Numbered from the stretch's first letter, positions 1 to 8,606 are shown. The stretch is 64,000 bases of DNA from Intestinirhabdus alba (GCF_009711095.1 NZ_WMJZ01000007.1:118541-182540); one strand, 5' to 3'. Program-made: numbers and translations. Notes: generated by a model from the sequence alone, not told the origin.

Positions 1-289
1 CCGCCGCATTCAGATGATCAAAGTAATCATACCAGCCGCTGGCCTTAATCCCTGCCAACAGCGCATCGCGAACCTGAGCATCAGGAAAGCACCAGATCCC
101 TAAAAAACGATGCCCGGTGCTATTATCTAATCCCGGTTCTGTTTCAGTCAGCGTGAGGAGTTCAACGCCCAGGCTGGCTAAGCCCTCCATTGCGCCACCG
201 ATACCTTCCAGAAACGATCGGCGTTGTTCGGCGGTCAGCGCTTTCCATTGGGCGTTGGGTGTATAAAGTTCGATCAGATAGTATGACAT
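1..289 (-). CDS. DUF6616-like small protein, partial (C-terminus outside window)
   Basis: The first 96 codons of a minus-strand gene that runs off the left edge. It begins with ATG at 289, preceded by a good ribosome site (GGAGAAAACCTT). The visible protein starts MSYYLIELYTPN and continues with a region around LLTLTETEPG and FLGIWCFPDAQ. This resembles the small dimeric alpha/beta proteins annotated as DUF6616, whose function is unknown; the assignment is from memory of the family. It lies 83 bp downstream of a MarR-type regulator on the same strand, so the two may be one transcription unit with the regulator controlling this gene. Confidence 0.6.
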   Translation of the reverse strand, partial: MSYYLIELYTPNAQWKALTAEQRRSFLEGIGGAMEGLASLGVELLTLTETEPGLDNSTGHRFLGIWCFPDAQVRDALLAGIKASGWYDYFDHLNAA

Positions 290-372
290 AAGGTTTTCTC
301 CTTGACCTTAAGTAGCGCGCATAGCGCGTTGAGTAACGCCGGATGGCGTCAGTGAGCAGACTTCGCACGGGG

Positions 373-867
373 CTATTGCGCATGGCCGCCCGTGTTACCT
401 GCAATCTTTTCCAGCAGGACGCCCAGTTGCTGACGCTCCCCGGCAGAAAGGTTGCCGAAGAGGCTGGCAATCCAGCGGCTATGTTGCTCAAACACGGTCC
501 TGGCTACCTGCTTTCCTTTTTCCGTAAGCCGGATACATAGCGCCCGCCGATCGCTGGCGTTCAGATGTCGCTCAATCAGACCTTCTCGTCCCAGGCCATC
601 CAGCAGGCCCGTAACCGTGGCGCGCGTAACGCCCGCTCGTTCTGCCAGCGCGTTAGGAGCCAGTCCGTCCGCTGCGGCATCGAGCAGGAACAGAATAACG
701 AAGCGCCCTTCAGACAGGCCATGCGGTGCCAGCAGCGCGGCACAGTCCCGATCGATTGCCGCAGCCAGTGACAGCGTTTTAAAACATAAGCGGATCCCCT
801 CTACGTCGGGCACGCTCTTTTGCCGGGCCTCCTGAAGAAGCGCGAGATATTTTTGTTCAAGCTTCAT
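373..867 (-). CDS. MarR family transcriptional regulator
   Basis: A 164-residue protein with the MarR layout: an N-terminal dimerisation helix, a winged helix-turn-helix over about residues 70-115 (ALAERAGVTRATVTGLLDGL, then the wing with SDRRALCIRLTEKG), and a C-terminal dimerisation helix. The length is normal for the family. MarR proteins usually repress neighbouring genes and release DNA on binding a small phenolic or other ligand; here the nearest candidate target is the DUF6616-like gene downstream. It is not MarR itself, which lies at 20466-20900 and shares little sequence with it. The ligand cannot be told from the sequence. Confidence 0.85.
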   Translation of the reverse strand: MKLEQKYLALLQEARQKSVPDVEGIRLCFKTLSLAAAIDRDCAALLAPHGLSEGRFVILFLLDAAADGLAPNALAERAGVTRATVTGLLDGLGREGLIERHLNASDRRALCIRLTEKGKQVARTVFEQHSRWIASLFGNLSAGERQQLGVLLEKIAGNTGGHAQ

Positions 868-1037
868 GCTATCGTCGCCATGTAGTAAGGTGCCTTATTA
901 TATGGCGGCATCAATACTCTCTGCAAGCACACTTTTTATCCATGTTCTGCTGAGTCAGAAATGTTTACAGCATCACGCTGGTCAACGTCCATGATGGCGG
1001 ACACCGCCTCCGAAGGGCGTGCACGCCGTCATTTAAT

Positions 1038-1574
1038 TCAGGAGCGAAGCGCATCAGAATCGAGAAACTCCGTTTTCTCCTCATGCTCTTCGCTGAGCAT
1101 GGCGTAATCTACCGGACAGGCCGCTTTCCATGCTGCAATGCTGACAATGTCACCGCTTTTGGGTCGGGACAACAGCCAGCGTGACAAAAGCCGATCCCGA
1201 TCGTCCTTCTTCTTGCCCGGCTTCCGTCCGACCCGCTTACCGTCGGCGGGCGATTTATCAGAGACCGCCAGAATGCGCATCATTAGCTGGCTGCGGCCGC
1301 CGCGAATGGGGATCCTGCGCACCTCAAAGGTAATATCGTTACCCTCGTTGCGATGGCAGATATAGTGCAGAATGCCGCTGGCGCGCCGCAAATCGATGTG
1401 AAACGCCTCGCTAACGTCGCCGCGGGAGAAGGCGCTTCCTCTTAGTAATCCCCACCAGGCGACGGCCCGATAAAGCGGTAAATCGCCAAGATGACTAATT
1501 TCTGGCGGCACGGAAAAATCTTCATGATTATTTTGCTTTCCACTGCGTATATCTGTGAGGGATTGCTTATTCAT
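1038..1574 (-). CDS. CaiF/GrlA family transcriptional regulator
   Basis: A 178-residue protein with the CaiF/GrlA signature: LPLYRAVAWWGLLRGSAFSR followed by DVSEAFHIDLRRASGILHYI, a winged-helix region seen in CaiF (carnitine operon activator) and GrlA (activator of the LEE virulence island). A basic stretch (GKRVGRKPGKKKDDRDR) follows at about residues 113-129. It is longer than CaiF or GrlA (about 130-140 residues) because of its C-terminal tail. No carnitine genes are nearby. The next large gene is an autotransporter on the same strand about 600 bp upstream, making the adhesin a possible target. The family call is firm; the target is inference. Confidence 0.75.
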   Translation of the reverse strand: MNKQSLTDIRSGKQNNHEDFSVPPEISHLGDLPLYRAVAWWGLLRGSAFSRGDVSEAFHIDLRRASGILHYICHRNEGNDITFEVRRIPIRGGRSQLMMRILAVSDKSPADGKRVGRKPGKKKDDRDRLLSRWLLSRPKSGDIVSIAAWKAACPVDYAMLSEEHEEKTEFLDSDALRS

Positions 1575-1629
1575 AGAACCGACCCGTTATTAATATTGTT
1601 ACGAAAAATAAATCCGACGAAAGCTAAGA

Positions 1630-1701
1630 GCCTGGCCCATCAGGGCTATTTCACTTACCATTATTCTGAACCCGGGCAGCGCTCGCACAGGTGGGCCAGG
1701 C
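1630..1701. repeat. Repeat family A, copy 1 (72 bp, terminal inverted repeats)
   Basis: Bounded by the inverted repeats GCCTGGCCCA (1630-1639) and TGGGCCAGGC (1692-1701). The inside matches, in reverse orientation, the end of the longer copy at 58979-59118: both have CATCAGG, then CTATTTCAC, then a CATT/TTCTG segment and GGCAGCGC. It carries no coding sequence and lies upstream of the CaiF/GrlA-type gene, directly against repeat B copy 1. It looks like a short MITE-like intergenic element. Confidence 0.7.
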
Positions 1702-1711
1702 GTTAAATAAA

Positions 1712-1913
1712 TATCCCCGTCATACTTCATTCAAATCGCATGTGCGTTGGCTACGGGTTACTCGTCTCATCCATGAGGCTCGCCCTGACGGGCCGCCGCT
1801 GCGCGGCATTCAAATCTGCTCCCGACAGATTTGTCGGCCCCCTCCGGGGCCAGCGCTACGGCGGTTCAAAACACGCTGCGTTTTGTCATGCAACTCGAAT
1901 TATTTAGGGTATA
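1712..1913. repeat. Repeat family B, copy 1 (about 200 bp)
   Basis: The first 124 bp (1712-1835) match 55119-55238 closely: CCCGTCATACTTCA, GCATGTG, TTGGCT, GTTACTC, CTCATCCATGAG, CGCCCTGACGGGCCGCCGCT and a CAAATCTG...CAGATTTG hairpin. The far end (1890-1913), read in reverse, is TATACCCTAAATAATTCGAG, a sequence common between genes of enterobacteria. The two ends are imperfect inverted repeats. Internal hairpins are present (for example CAAAAC...GTTTTG at 1867-1885). It is non-coding. Confidence 0.75.
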
Positions 1914-1919
1914 AAATGA

Positions 1920-2066
1920 ATGACTAATTTATTACGCAAGAATAAAACACCCTATATGTATCACGGCGGCAGAGCGGGAAAGTTTGATCTGGAGCATTGC
2001 TTTGCTGAAGCTGAGAAAGGCTTTGTAACGCTGGTTTCTGGCGTTGTTCACGGCGTAAAAGAGTGA
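1920..2066 (+). CDS. Small open reading frame, 48 codons, unknown
   Basis: ATG at 1920 to TGA at 2066, starting seven bases beyond the end of repeat B. The product begins MTNLLRKNKTPYMYHGG and ends in VTLVSGVVHGVKE. No strong ribosome site precedes it; the nearest is AGGGTATAAA. I do not recognise the protein. It could be a real small protein, the tail of a gene cut by the repeat, or chance. Reported because nothing else explains the stretch between the repeat and the autotransporter. Confidence 0.2.
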   Translation: MTNLLRKNKTPYMYHGGRAGKFDLEHCFAEAEKGFVTLVSGVVHGVKE

Positions 2067-2182
2067 TGCTGACGATGAATTAACACTTTTAGTTAATATT
2101 AAAAATGGCCGGTGATGATATTAGCCGCTGCGTAAAAGTAGTCGATAAAACTCCCCCGGTTTTAACGCCGGGGGAAACAGCA

Positions 2183-5056
2183 TCAGAACACAAGTTTAAT
2201 ACCGAGTACGGCCTGAGTATCGCTATAGCCGCTGTCGCCAATCTGCTGGCCGACATTACCCCACAGATGCAGACGAGTATTCACCTTCGCCTCCACGCCG
2301 GCCCGGACTTCAGCGATGTTTCTTGCGCCGTCTACCTTACCTTCGATCTCATTCATTGAAACCGCATAGCTGCGCGTATTGTGCAGCCAGTTAGCCTCAA
2401 CAAAGGGCTGGAACATCCGATCTTTGCCCTCGTCACGCTGGCTGTGGCCGCGCAGCCAGGCTTTTACCCCCAGGCGGCTTTGCAGGTTACCTTTATCCTG
2501 GTCGCGGACCCGCGTGCCGTTCGCCTCCCGCCGATCGTCAGCGGAGACGCCCATCCAGGTCAGCTGCGCCTGGGGCTGTAGCCAGTAGCTCAGCCGCGCC
2601 TGCTCAGCGAGCAGGAAAGCGTGTCCGGCCTCAAGCGAGGCGGTGATCCCACGGGAGCGGTAGTTTTCCTGCGGCAGGCCGTCGCCCGATACGCTGTTAT
2701 CAAACCAGTTGTACAGCATCCAGGCGTCAACATAGCTGGCATCTTTATCATCACGGTCAGCGTACCAGGTGAGATAAAAACCGGCGCTATAGCCGGAAAC
2801 CGTGCCGTCTGCCCGGTAGCCGGAAATCGAGGAGCGGGTGTTGCTCTGGCTGTTAGCGTACCCTGCCATAACCCCTAAATGCCAGCGGTCGTTAAGACCG
2901 GCGCTCCACTGCGCCACGTCCCCACCCAATTGCACCACATAGCGATTGCTTTGCGTGCGCAGCTGACCGGAAGTATCACGAAAACGGGTATGGCCTCCGA
3001 CGTTACGCAGCCACAGGCTGGTTACCCGCGATTCGCCGGTAACGGGATCGATATATTCCGTTTCCCCCAGACGATCGTAAAGCCGGGTGTTAAACAGGGT
3101 ATTGGCGGCAACACTGTTCGCCAGATAAGCCCCCATTTCCGGACGATAAACCGCCTCTTTGCCGGGTTCAGGCTGCGGAACGGGCACGTCCGGCGTCACG
3201 GGATCGGACTGCGGAACCGGCACAGACTCTGGTTGCGGTTCAGGTTGCGGCACAGGCTCTGATTCTGGCGCTGGATCAGGAGCCGGCTGGGGATCGGGTT
3301 CAGGCTGCGGTCCGGGAATCGGCTCTTTTTCAGGATCATCTTCTGCAGGCGTCCATGTATTGGTCAGATACCAGTGATTGGAATCGGGTATTTGCGCGGA
3401 CTCCTCTGTATTCGCCCCGCGCTGTAGCGCATAGTCCCAGGCACCTGCAACCAGCCGCCCCTGAGCGACGAACTCGCCGTCCGATGCGCCGTCAACGCGC
3501 ACCACCTGCGCGCCGTTTAAGTCGCTGACGGCGGCGGTGCCCAGCTCGTTAAGCGCTACCCGGGTTGTCCCTGAAGTACTGCCCTGAACGTGGAGCTGGT
3601 TTACCAGCGATTTTTGCTGCGCGCTGTCCTCGGCGGTATTGAGGATCAGCAGCCCGTTATCACCCACGTAATCCCCGCTGACGGTAAAAACGCTGCCTGC
3701 CAGCGCCAGCGGATCGCGCCCGGCCTTCGGCGTGCCAAAGCTCAGGGTTCCGCCGAGAGTCAGGGATTTCACGTTCTGGCTGTAGCCGTTAAGATCCAGG
3801 GTTCCCTTTTCAGCCACCGAAAAATCCGCATTGCTGCTGAAAGCGCGGCTGCTGCCGGCGCGCAGCGTCCCGTTGCTGACGGTGGCCCGCCCGCTCCAGT
3901 CATTACTACCGCTCAGCAGCGTGGTGCCCGGGCCTTCATGGCTAACCACGCCGTCGCCGCGGATTTGCGCGCTCAGAGTGTAATCTTCGCTGGTATGGTT
4001 GAAGTTGAGTACCGCCAGGCTGTCGTGATTAATTCGGTTACCGAGAAAAATCAGCGGCGTCTCAATAGAGCCAGCCTGCCGCGCGGCTTCTCCCTGTCTG
4101 CCCCCCACGTTAACAATACCAGTACTGCCGGAGCCAATACCAAGCCACAGAAAGCCGTCGGCTTTAACCCGCCCGCTGTCGCTGACGATCAGCTCTCCTT
4201 TCGCATCGTTCTTATCTTCGCTAAACCCGCCGAAAATAAGGCCATTGCCGGTTTCCAGCGTTGAGCCAGCTCCCTCTACGTTAACCGTGCCGTTGCCCTT
4301 GCTCTGGCTCGTGTTGGTATTGCCGACATAGCCGATGTTCATCTGCCCCGCAATGGAAAGCCGTCCGCCGTCGAGGATATCCAGCCGGCCCACGCCCTTA
4401 TCACCGACAACGCCAGATGCGGCGGCCACGGAGCTATTTTCACCGGTAATGACCATTGCTCCCGTCGCACCCTCGTAGAATTCGCCGATGCGCAGCTCTC
4501 TGATGCCGGTGATGTAGCTGCCGTCCTCAACCCGCACGCTGCCGTCGCCGTTTTCTGTACCGAGCACAAGGTGGGCACCCATTTGCCATCCGGCACCGTG
4601 AGTTAAAAGCACCGACCCACGACTCCCCTGGCCAATCGTCCCGGCCTTCGCCCCTATCGTCCGCCCGTCAACGATCAGATCGCCTTCGGTAACGCTGCCG
4701 ACGGTCAGCCCGTTAAAGTTATTCCATTCGGCATCGGTGTTCTTATCGGCAGAGAGCGTTACCGTAGTCCCCTGATTGATCACCATCCTGCCGTTATCGG
4801 GTTTAACGCTGACAGCAGCGAGCTTCTGGCTCTGTCCGACGGCAGCTTTCTGCCTGCCCTCAGAACACAGCACGGTAGATTCGCTGTCGCAGCGCTGCGT
4901 CTCGGCCTGAAGGGTGTCGGGAGCGATCAGCCCGGTGGTTGCCAGTAGCAGACCGGGAATAACCGGCAGCGCGGCGTTGTATCTGGCTGAACGGGGTGAA
5001 ATTAACTGTTTGCCGGGTAAGCGCGTTTTGTTTAAAACCGTTTGAAATTTTTTCAT
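2183..5056 (-). CDS. Autotransporter adhesin (type Va secretion)
   Basis: 957 residues in three parts. An extended signal peptide of about 53 residues carries a basic N-terminus and a hydrophobic core (PVIPGLLLATTGLIAPDTLQ). The passenger, to about residue 565, has repeated beta-helix turns of the AIDA type (patterns such as GDLIVDG, GSVRVEDG, GTVNVEGAG) and a PATR-like motif (NDWSGRATVSNGTLRAG). A Pro/Glu/Asp-rich linker (about 567-632) leads to a beta-barrel domain of about 320 residues ending in ...LGIKLVF with the terminal Phe needed for Bam-dependent insertion. It should be displayed on the outer membrane and act in adhesion or biofilm formation; the receptor is unknown. Passenger and barrel are both intact. 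The nearest regulator is the CaiF/GrlA-type gene downstream. Confidence 0.9.
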   Translation of the reverse strand: MKKFQTVLNKTRLPGKQLISPRSARYNAALPVIPGLLLATTGLIAPDTLQAETQRCDSESTVLCSEGRQKAAVGQSQKLAAVSVKPDNGRMVINQGTTVTLSADKNTDAEWNNFNGLTVGSVTEGDLIVDGRTIGAKAGTIGQGSRGSVLLTHGAGWQMGAHLVLGTENGDGSVRVEDGSYITGIRELRIGEFYEGATGAMVITGENSSVAAASGVVGDKGVGRLDILDGGRLSIAGQMNIGYVGNTNTSQSKGNGTVNVEGAGSTLETGNGLIFGGFSEDKNDAKGELIVSDSGRVKADGFLWLGIGSGSTGIVNVGGRQGEAARQAGSIETPLIFLGNRINHDSLAVLNFNHTSEDYTLSAQIRGDGVVSHEGPGTTLLSGSNDWSGRATVSNGTLRAGSSRAFSSNADFSVAEKGTLDLNGYSQNVKSLTLGGTLSFGTPKAGRDPLALAGSVFTVSGDYVGDNGLLILNTAEDSAQQKSLVNQLHVQGSTSGTTRVALNELGTAAVSDLNGAQVVRVDGASDGEFVAQGRLVAGAWDYALQRGANTEESAQIPDSNHWYLTNTWTPAEDDPEKEPIPGPQPEPDPQPAPDPAPESEPVPQPEPQPESVPVPQSDPVTPDVPVPQPEPGKEAVYRPEMGAYLANSVAANTLFNTRLYDRLGETEYIDPVTGESRVTSLWLRNVGGHTRFRDTSGQLRTQSNRYVVQLGGDVAQWSAGLNDRWHLGVMAGYANSQSNTRSSISGYRADGTVSGYSAGFYLTWYADRDDKDASYVDAWMLYNWFDNSVSGDGLPQENYRSRGITASLEAGHAFLLAEQARLSYWLQPQAQLTWMGVSADDRREANGTRVRDQDKGNLQSRLGVKAWLRGHSQRDEGKDRMFQPFVEANWLHNTRSYAVSMNEIEGKVDGARNIAEVRAGVEAKVNTRLHLWGNVGQQIGDSGYSDTQAVLGIKLVF
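3155..3345 (-). repeat. Low-complexity Pro-Glu/Asp repeat inside the autotransporter
   Basis: Degenerate tandem units encode runs of PQPEP, PDPAPE and PVPQ between passenger and beta domain. The DNA repeats are short (CGGTTCAGGTTGCGG-like on the plus strand). Such linkers keep the passenger away from the membrane and can vary in length between strains. Confidence 0.75.
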
Positions 5057-5351
5057 GGATACGCTCCTGGTTATCGTAAAAACGCTGTTCAGTGATGTCG
5101 GCAGCCTCAGCTACGCCGCATAACTGATGTTTTTACGAACGCCGTGAATAAAATTTCAACGCTTTTTGACTATAAAAACGCTATAGTTTGAGGATTATCA
5201 ACGCATCATGCTATGAAATATCGTGATGCTAAAAATAATAATCTGCCGCATTGACAGCTAATGGCTGTCGTTCGTTATCTGAAAGGTTACCCTGAATAAC
5301 AGGACGCTTTTCCCCCTCTTCGGCGATCTTACTCCTCAGTAAGGCGGCTGT
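5057..5351. other. Intergenic stretch upstream of the autotransporter
   Basis: 295 AT-rich bases between yneE and the autotransporter, holding the promoter region of the latter on the minus strand. Two small inverted repeats are visible: GCATCA/TGATGC (5203-5229) and GACAGC/GCTGTC (about 5256-5270). Neither is followed by a T-run on the minus strand. No gene is seen. Confidence 0.5.
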
Positions 5352-6266
5352 TCAGGAAAGCAGATAGTGCTTATCCGGCATCCGTTTCGGCGGAATATTG
5401 CTCTCATCGTTCATCTGCAGCAAATCAATCTCAATGGTGTTGCAGATAGCGTCCAGGGGCAGATCGTTGTTTTCCATGCCAAAGGGATCTTCCAGCTCTT
5501 CAGCCAGCGAATCGAGAGAGATAAAGGTGTAAGAAATAAGTACCGAGATAAACGGCGTCATATAGTGCAGATCGACCACCAGGCCAAACGGCAGCAGGAT
5601 GCAGAACAGGTAAACCGTACGGTGCAAAATAAGCGTATAGGCAAACGGCACCGGCGTATTGGCGATCCGCTCGCAGCCGCCCAGCACGGTGGAGATATCA
5701 TTTAACCTGTTGTTTAAACTATGAAATAATATATCAGAAAGCTGACCTTCCCGGCGTCGCGTCGCCAGCCACTCCCCCATAAGCAGCAGAATATGGTTTG
5801 CCGGCGAGTTGGAGGCAAAAACGCGCTGCAGGTCGCGCTCGTTCAGGTACTGCGCCAGCATTTCCGGCTGCGGCTGACGGCGCAGGGTCATACGCAAACA
5901 GTGGGCAAAGGCGATTTGCAGCCTGATAAACTGCCCTGTGCGCTGCTCTTCCGGCAGCACCGTTTTAACCTCGCGCAGCAGCGAACGTGAGGTAATCGTC
6001 AGCTGGCCCCAGAGCTGCCGCGCCTCAACGTAGCGGGCATAGCAGGCGTTATTGCGAAAGCCTAAAAAGATGGCGATGGCCACGCCGAGTATGCTGAACG
6101 GCGCGAGGGAGAATTTAATGCCCAGCATGGTGTACCAGGGCAGCATAACGATCACGGCGATGGAAAATACAAAGTTAAGCAGCAGGCGCGAAAAGGTTTT
6201 AACTAATACGGAGCCGTGCCAGACAAAAATCAGGCGGAGCCAGTGTTGTTTAGGGCGAACGATCAT
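5352..6266 (-). CDS. yneE: Bestrophin-like inner-membrane channel protein YneE
   Basis: 304 residues when started at ATG 6266 (MIVRPKQHWLRLIFVWHGSV), the same start and length as E. coli YneE. An in-frame ATG 29 codons upstream lacks homology. The protein belongs to the bestrophin/UPF0187 family, pentameric ion channels; hydrophobic segments occur around residues 25-75 and 200-245, and the conserved FLGFRNNACYARYVEAR lies near residue 65. The C-terminus has the typical acidic LAEELEDPFG motif. Function in bacteria is not established beyond channel activity in homologues. As in E. coli, a Ter site and uxaB lie upstream. Confidence 0.93.
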   Translation of the reverse strand: MIVRPKQHWLRLIFVWHGSVLVKTFSRLLLNFVFSIAVIVMLPWYTMLGIKFSLAPFSILGVAIAIFLGFRNNACYARYVEARQLWGQLTITSRSLLREVKTVLPEEQRTGQFIRLQIAFAHCLRMTLRRQPQPEMLAQYLNERDLQRVFASNSPANHILLLMGEWLATRRREGQLSDILFHSLNNRLNDISTVLGGCERIANTPVPFAYTLILHRTVYLFCILLPFGLVVDLHYMTPFISVLISYTFISLDSLAEELEDPFGMENNDLPLDAICNTIEIDLLQMNDESNIPPKRMPDKHYLLS

Positions 6267-6413
6267 GATTATCTTCGAAATGGGAAAGCGCTGCTCATTA
6301 AACGTGATCAACTTCAAACTTTCAACCACATTACCCGTACGGCCTTTGCTCATTGTGCCCTGTCAGGCCGCTGATGCAGCGGAGTTTACGCTTTTTCGGT
6401 TTTAAGGCACGCC

Positions 6414-6436
6414 TTATAGTATGTTGTAACTATTAA
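6414..6436 (+). other. TerC: Replication terminator Ter site (TerC position)
   Basis: Matches the Tus-binding consensus across the core AGTATGTTGTAACTA (6418-6432). It sits between yneE and uxaB, where TerC lies in E. coli, and is in the same orientation as the second site at 61355-61377. Tus bound here would block forks entering from one side. Confidence 0.88.
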
Positions 6437-6459
6437 AAGGGTACGAGAACAGAATTAGC

Positions 6460-6483
6460 GGAGAATGCCCTGCGACATTCTCC
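6460..6483. other. Hairpin between TerC and uxaB
   Basis: GGAGAATG (6460-6467) pairs perfectly with CATTCTCC (6476-6483) around an 8-base loop. There is no T-run on either side, so it is not a clear intrinsic terminator. It may end or stabilise the uxaB transcript. The remainder of 6267-6602 shows no gene. Confidence 0.45.
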
Positions 6484-6602
6484 ACCAATAACCCGGCGGA
6501 TAAAATCAGCCCCTCGCCCGTCTTGCTAAAACCCGGCAAAACGGGGCACTGACACGCTCAGTCAGCTTTTGCAGGAGGCTCTCAGCGCCGCCGGGTCGCT
6601 CC

Positions 6603-8054
6603 TCAGCACAGCGGTTTTACCGCCTCGCGCATACCTTTCTCCAGAATCGCGTTCAGGTCGGCGGTTACCTGGTCCACCAGCCCGGCGACCTGGGTCAGAT
6701 CCTGCTCCCAGTGCTCTTTCACGGACAGGACGGCGGCGACCAGCGCCCTGGTGTCTATCTGATGGTCGCGATGCTGGCTCCACAGCTGCTGGTAGCGTTC
6801 GATCCAGTGGGCGTCGTCCTGCACCGGATATGCTTCACCGCCGCGTTCGCCGCGATAGAAGGCAATCAGCGCCGCCAGGGCGAAGGTCAGACGCGCCGGA
6901 AGCGCGCCTTTCGCCTTCTGCCCCGCCAGCAGCTGCGGCAGAATACGGGTGCGGAACTTGGTCATCCCGTTCAGGGCTATCGACAGCAGCTGATGCTTGA
7001 TGTACGGATTGCGGAAACGGCCGGTCACCGCGCTGGCGAAGGAGACCAGCTCGTCGCGCGGCAGATCGAGTACCGGAATAATCTCTTCGTGAATCGCCTT
7101 CTCAACAAACGCGCAGATCTCCGCATCGTTCATCGACTCGCCAACCGTATCCAGCCCCGCCTGGAACGCCACCGGCACCAGCGCGGTATGGGCACCGTTG
7201 AGGATCGCCACCTTACGCTCTTTATAGGGCTTGATATCGTCAACGATCAGCACGTTGAGCGGATAGTTGTCGAGACGCAGCTCGGCGGCCAGCGTTTTCG
7301 GCCCCTGAATCACAAACAGATAGAAATGTTCGGCGGTATCGAGGAAGGCGTCATGATAGCCCAGTTCGGCCTCCAGCCCGGCAACTTCGTCACGCGGATA
7401 GCCGGTCACGATGCGGTCCACCAGCGTGGAGCAGAAGGCGTTCGCCTGATCCAGCCACCCGATAAAGGCCTCCGGCAGCGCCCACTCGCGGGCATAGCGC
7501 AGCACCAGCTCGCGCAGGGCGTCGCCGTTATAATCAATCAGCTCGCAGGGAATGATAATCCAGCCCTTGTCCTGCGCGCCGTTGAAGTGGCTGTAGCGTT
7601 CAAACAGCAGCCGGGTCAGCTTCGCCGGATAGCTGACCGCCGGGGCGTCTTCAAACTTATCGCCGGCATGATAGCTGATACCCGCTTCGGTGGTATTAGA
7701 GAAGACAAAGCGCATTTCCGGATTGTGCGCCAGTTTCAGGAACTCATCGTAATTATCGTAGACGCTGATTTCACGGTTAACGGAGCGAATCAGCCGCGCA
7801 TCGCTGACCGCTTCACCCTTCTCATTGAGACCGCGAATAATGGTGGTGTAAAGGCCATCCTGGGTACTGAGCGAAGGGGGAAAATCGCTCTTGATAGGAC
7901 GCACAATAACCACCCCGGAGTTCAAATCGGTATGCTCATTCAGCAGATCTACCTGCCAGTCAACAAAGGCGCGCAGGAAGTTTCCTTCACCAAACTGAAT
8001 GATACGTTCAGGATAGTGGGCACCGGGAAAATCGCGACGGTTTAGAGTTTTCAC
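6603..8054 (-). CDS. uxaB: Tagaturonate reductase (altronate oxidoreductase)
   Basis: 483 residues, the exact length of UxaB. It interconverts D-tagaturonate and D-altronate with NAD(H) in galacturonate catabolism, in the cytoplasm. It belongs to the mannitol/hexonate long-chain dehydrogenase family: an N-terminal Rossmann region beginning [17 protein letters not shown] (about residues 17-33) and the family motif [16 protein letters not shown] near residue 290. The start is GTG at 8054 after an AAGGGAA ribosome site. A perfect palindrome 30-55 bp upstream (8083-8108) is a likely GntR-family operator. The other galacturonate genes (uxaC-uxaA, exuT) are not adjacent, as in E. coli. Confidence 0.95.
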   Translation of the reverse strand: MKTLNRRDFPGAHYPERIIQFGEGNFLRAFVDWQVDLLNEHTDLNSGVVIVRPIKSDFPPSLSTQDGLYTTIIRGLNEKGEAVSDARLIRSVNREISVYDNYDEFLKLAHNPEMRFVFSNTTEAGISYHAGDKFEDAPAVSYPAKLTRLLFERYSHFNGAQDKGWIIIPCELIDYNGDALRELVLRYAREWALPEAFIGWLDQANAFCSTLVDRIVTGYPRDEVAGLEAELGYHDAFLDTAEHFYLFVIQGPKTLAAELRLDNYPLNVLIVDDIKPYKERKVAILNGAHTALVPVAFQAGLDTVGESMNDAEICAFVEKAIHEEIIPVLDLPRDELVSFASAVTGRFRNPYIKHQLLSIALNGMTKFRTRILPQLLAGQKAKGALPARLTFALAALIAFYRGERGGEAYPVQDDAHWIERYQQLWSQHRDHQIDTRALVAAVLSVKEHWEQDLTQVAGLVDQVTADLNAILEKGMREAVKPLC

Positions 8055-8082
8055 AATGGGTTCCCTTTTTAATTAGTCATAC

Positions 8083-8108
8083 AACCTGTTGGATTGGTCC
8101 AACAGGTT
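8083..8108. promoter_or_regulatory. Perfect palindromic operator upstream of uxaB
   Basis: AACCTGTTGGA and TCCAACAGGTT are perfect inverted repeats around TTGG. The inner TTGGTCCAA resembles the TGGT..ACCA-type sites of FadR-subfamily GntR repressors. ExuR, the regulator of uxaB in E. coli, is the likely ligand-responsive repressor; the regulator gene is not in the window. Confidence 0.6.
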
Positions 8109-8249
8109 AACAAACTTTATGACCATGAACCCCTGTTTTGATCAATTCGCGGCAATAATTTCCGCAGACTTGTCGGAATCCGGCGCAGCGCTTAACGCTT
8201 TTTCAGCCACTTATCAACGCTGAAGGCAAGTTTCCCTTGTCGCGCGTCG

Positions 8250-8606
8250 TCAGCGATTCATCTGTATCACCAGCCAGTGGTGGATCACCGCCACGATATA
8301 GCGCTGCTGTTCATCGCTCAGGGCCTTCCCCGCCGGGATCGCGTGCCACTTCGCCAGACAGCTCCGACAGCAGGTGGCGGTCGCGTGCTGGGCGATAAAC
8401 ACCGGATGCCCGCGCATCGGCGTCTGCTTGCCGTCGTTAACGGGAAAGGCCGGAGCCAGCCGCTTCGCAATAAATTCGCCAGCGTGGCGGTCGATAACCT
8501 CCGCACCTTTATCCAGGCAATACTGACGCTCCTTGATTCCGAGCCGAAAGCGGGAGCGAAACGCCGAGCGGGCCAGGCGGGCGAATAGCGGGTCGAGAGC
8601 GTACAT
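8250..8606 (-). CDS. yneG: DUF4186 protein YneG
   Basis: 118 residues, matching E. coli YneG (DUF4186). It contains a central HPVFIAQHATATCCRSCLAKW with a His and a Cys-Cys-x-x-Cys cluster that could bind a metal or redox cofactor. No function is established for the family. Its start codon overlaps the last base of glsB, so the two are translationally coupled in one operon. Confidence 0.9.
   Translation of the reverse strand: MYALDPLFARLARSAFRSRFRLGIKERQYCLDKGAEVIDRHAGEFIAKRLAPAFPVNDGKQTPMRGHPVFIAQHATATCCRSCLAKWHAIPAGKALSDEQQRYIVAVIHHWLVIQMNR

Noticed and set aside
1691..1927. Two ORFs with similar peptides (1691-1927 and 55145-55375)
   Set aside because: The similarity comes from repeat B in both places; there are no ribosome sites, and the frames start in unrelated flanks.
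3155..3345. CRISPR-like or minisatellite array
   Set aside because: The repeats are degenerate, in frame, and encode the Pro/Glu linker of the autotransporter; no spacers.
6711..8045. A 444-codon ORF antisense to uxaB
   Set aside because: It mirrors uxaB in a GC-rich genome, where antisense frames stay open; its Gln/Arg/His-rich composition is not that of a real protein.
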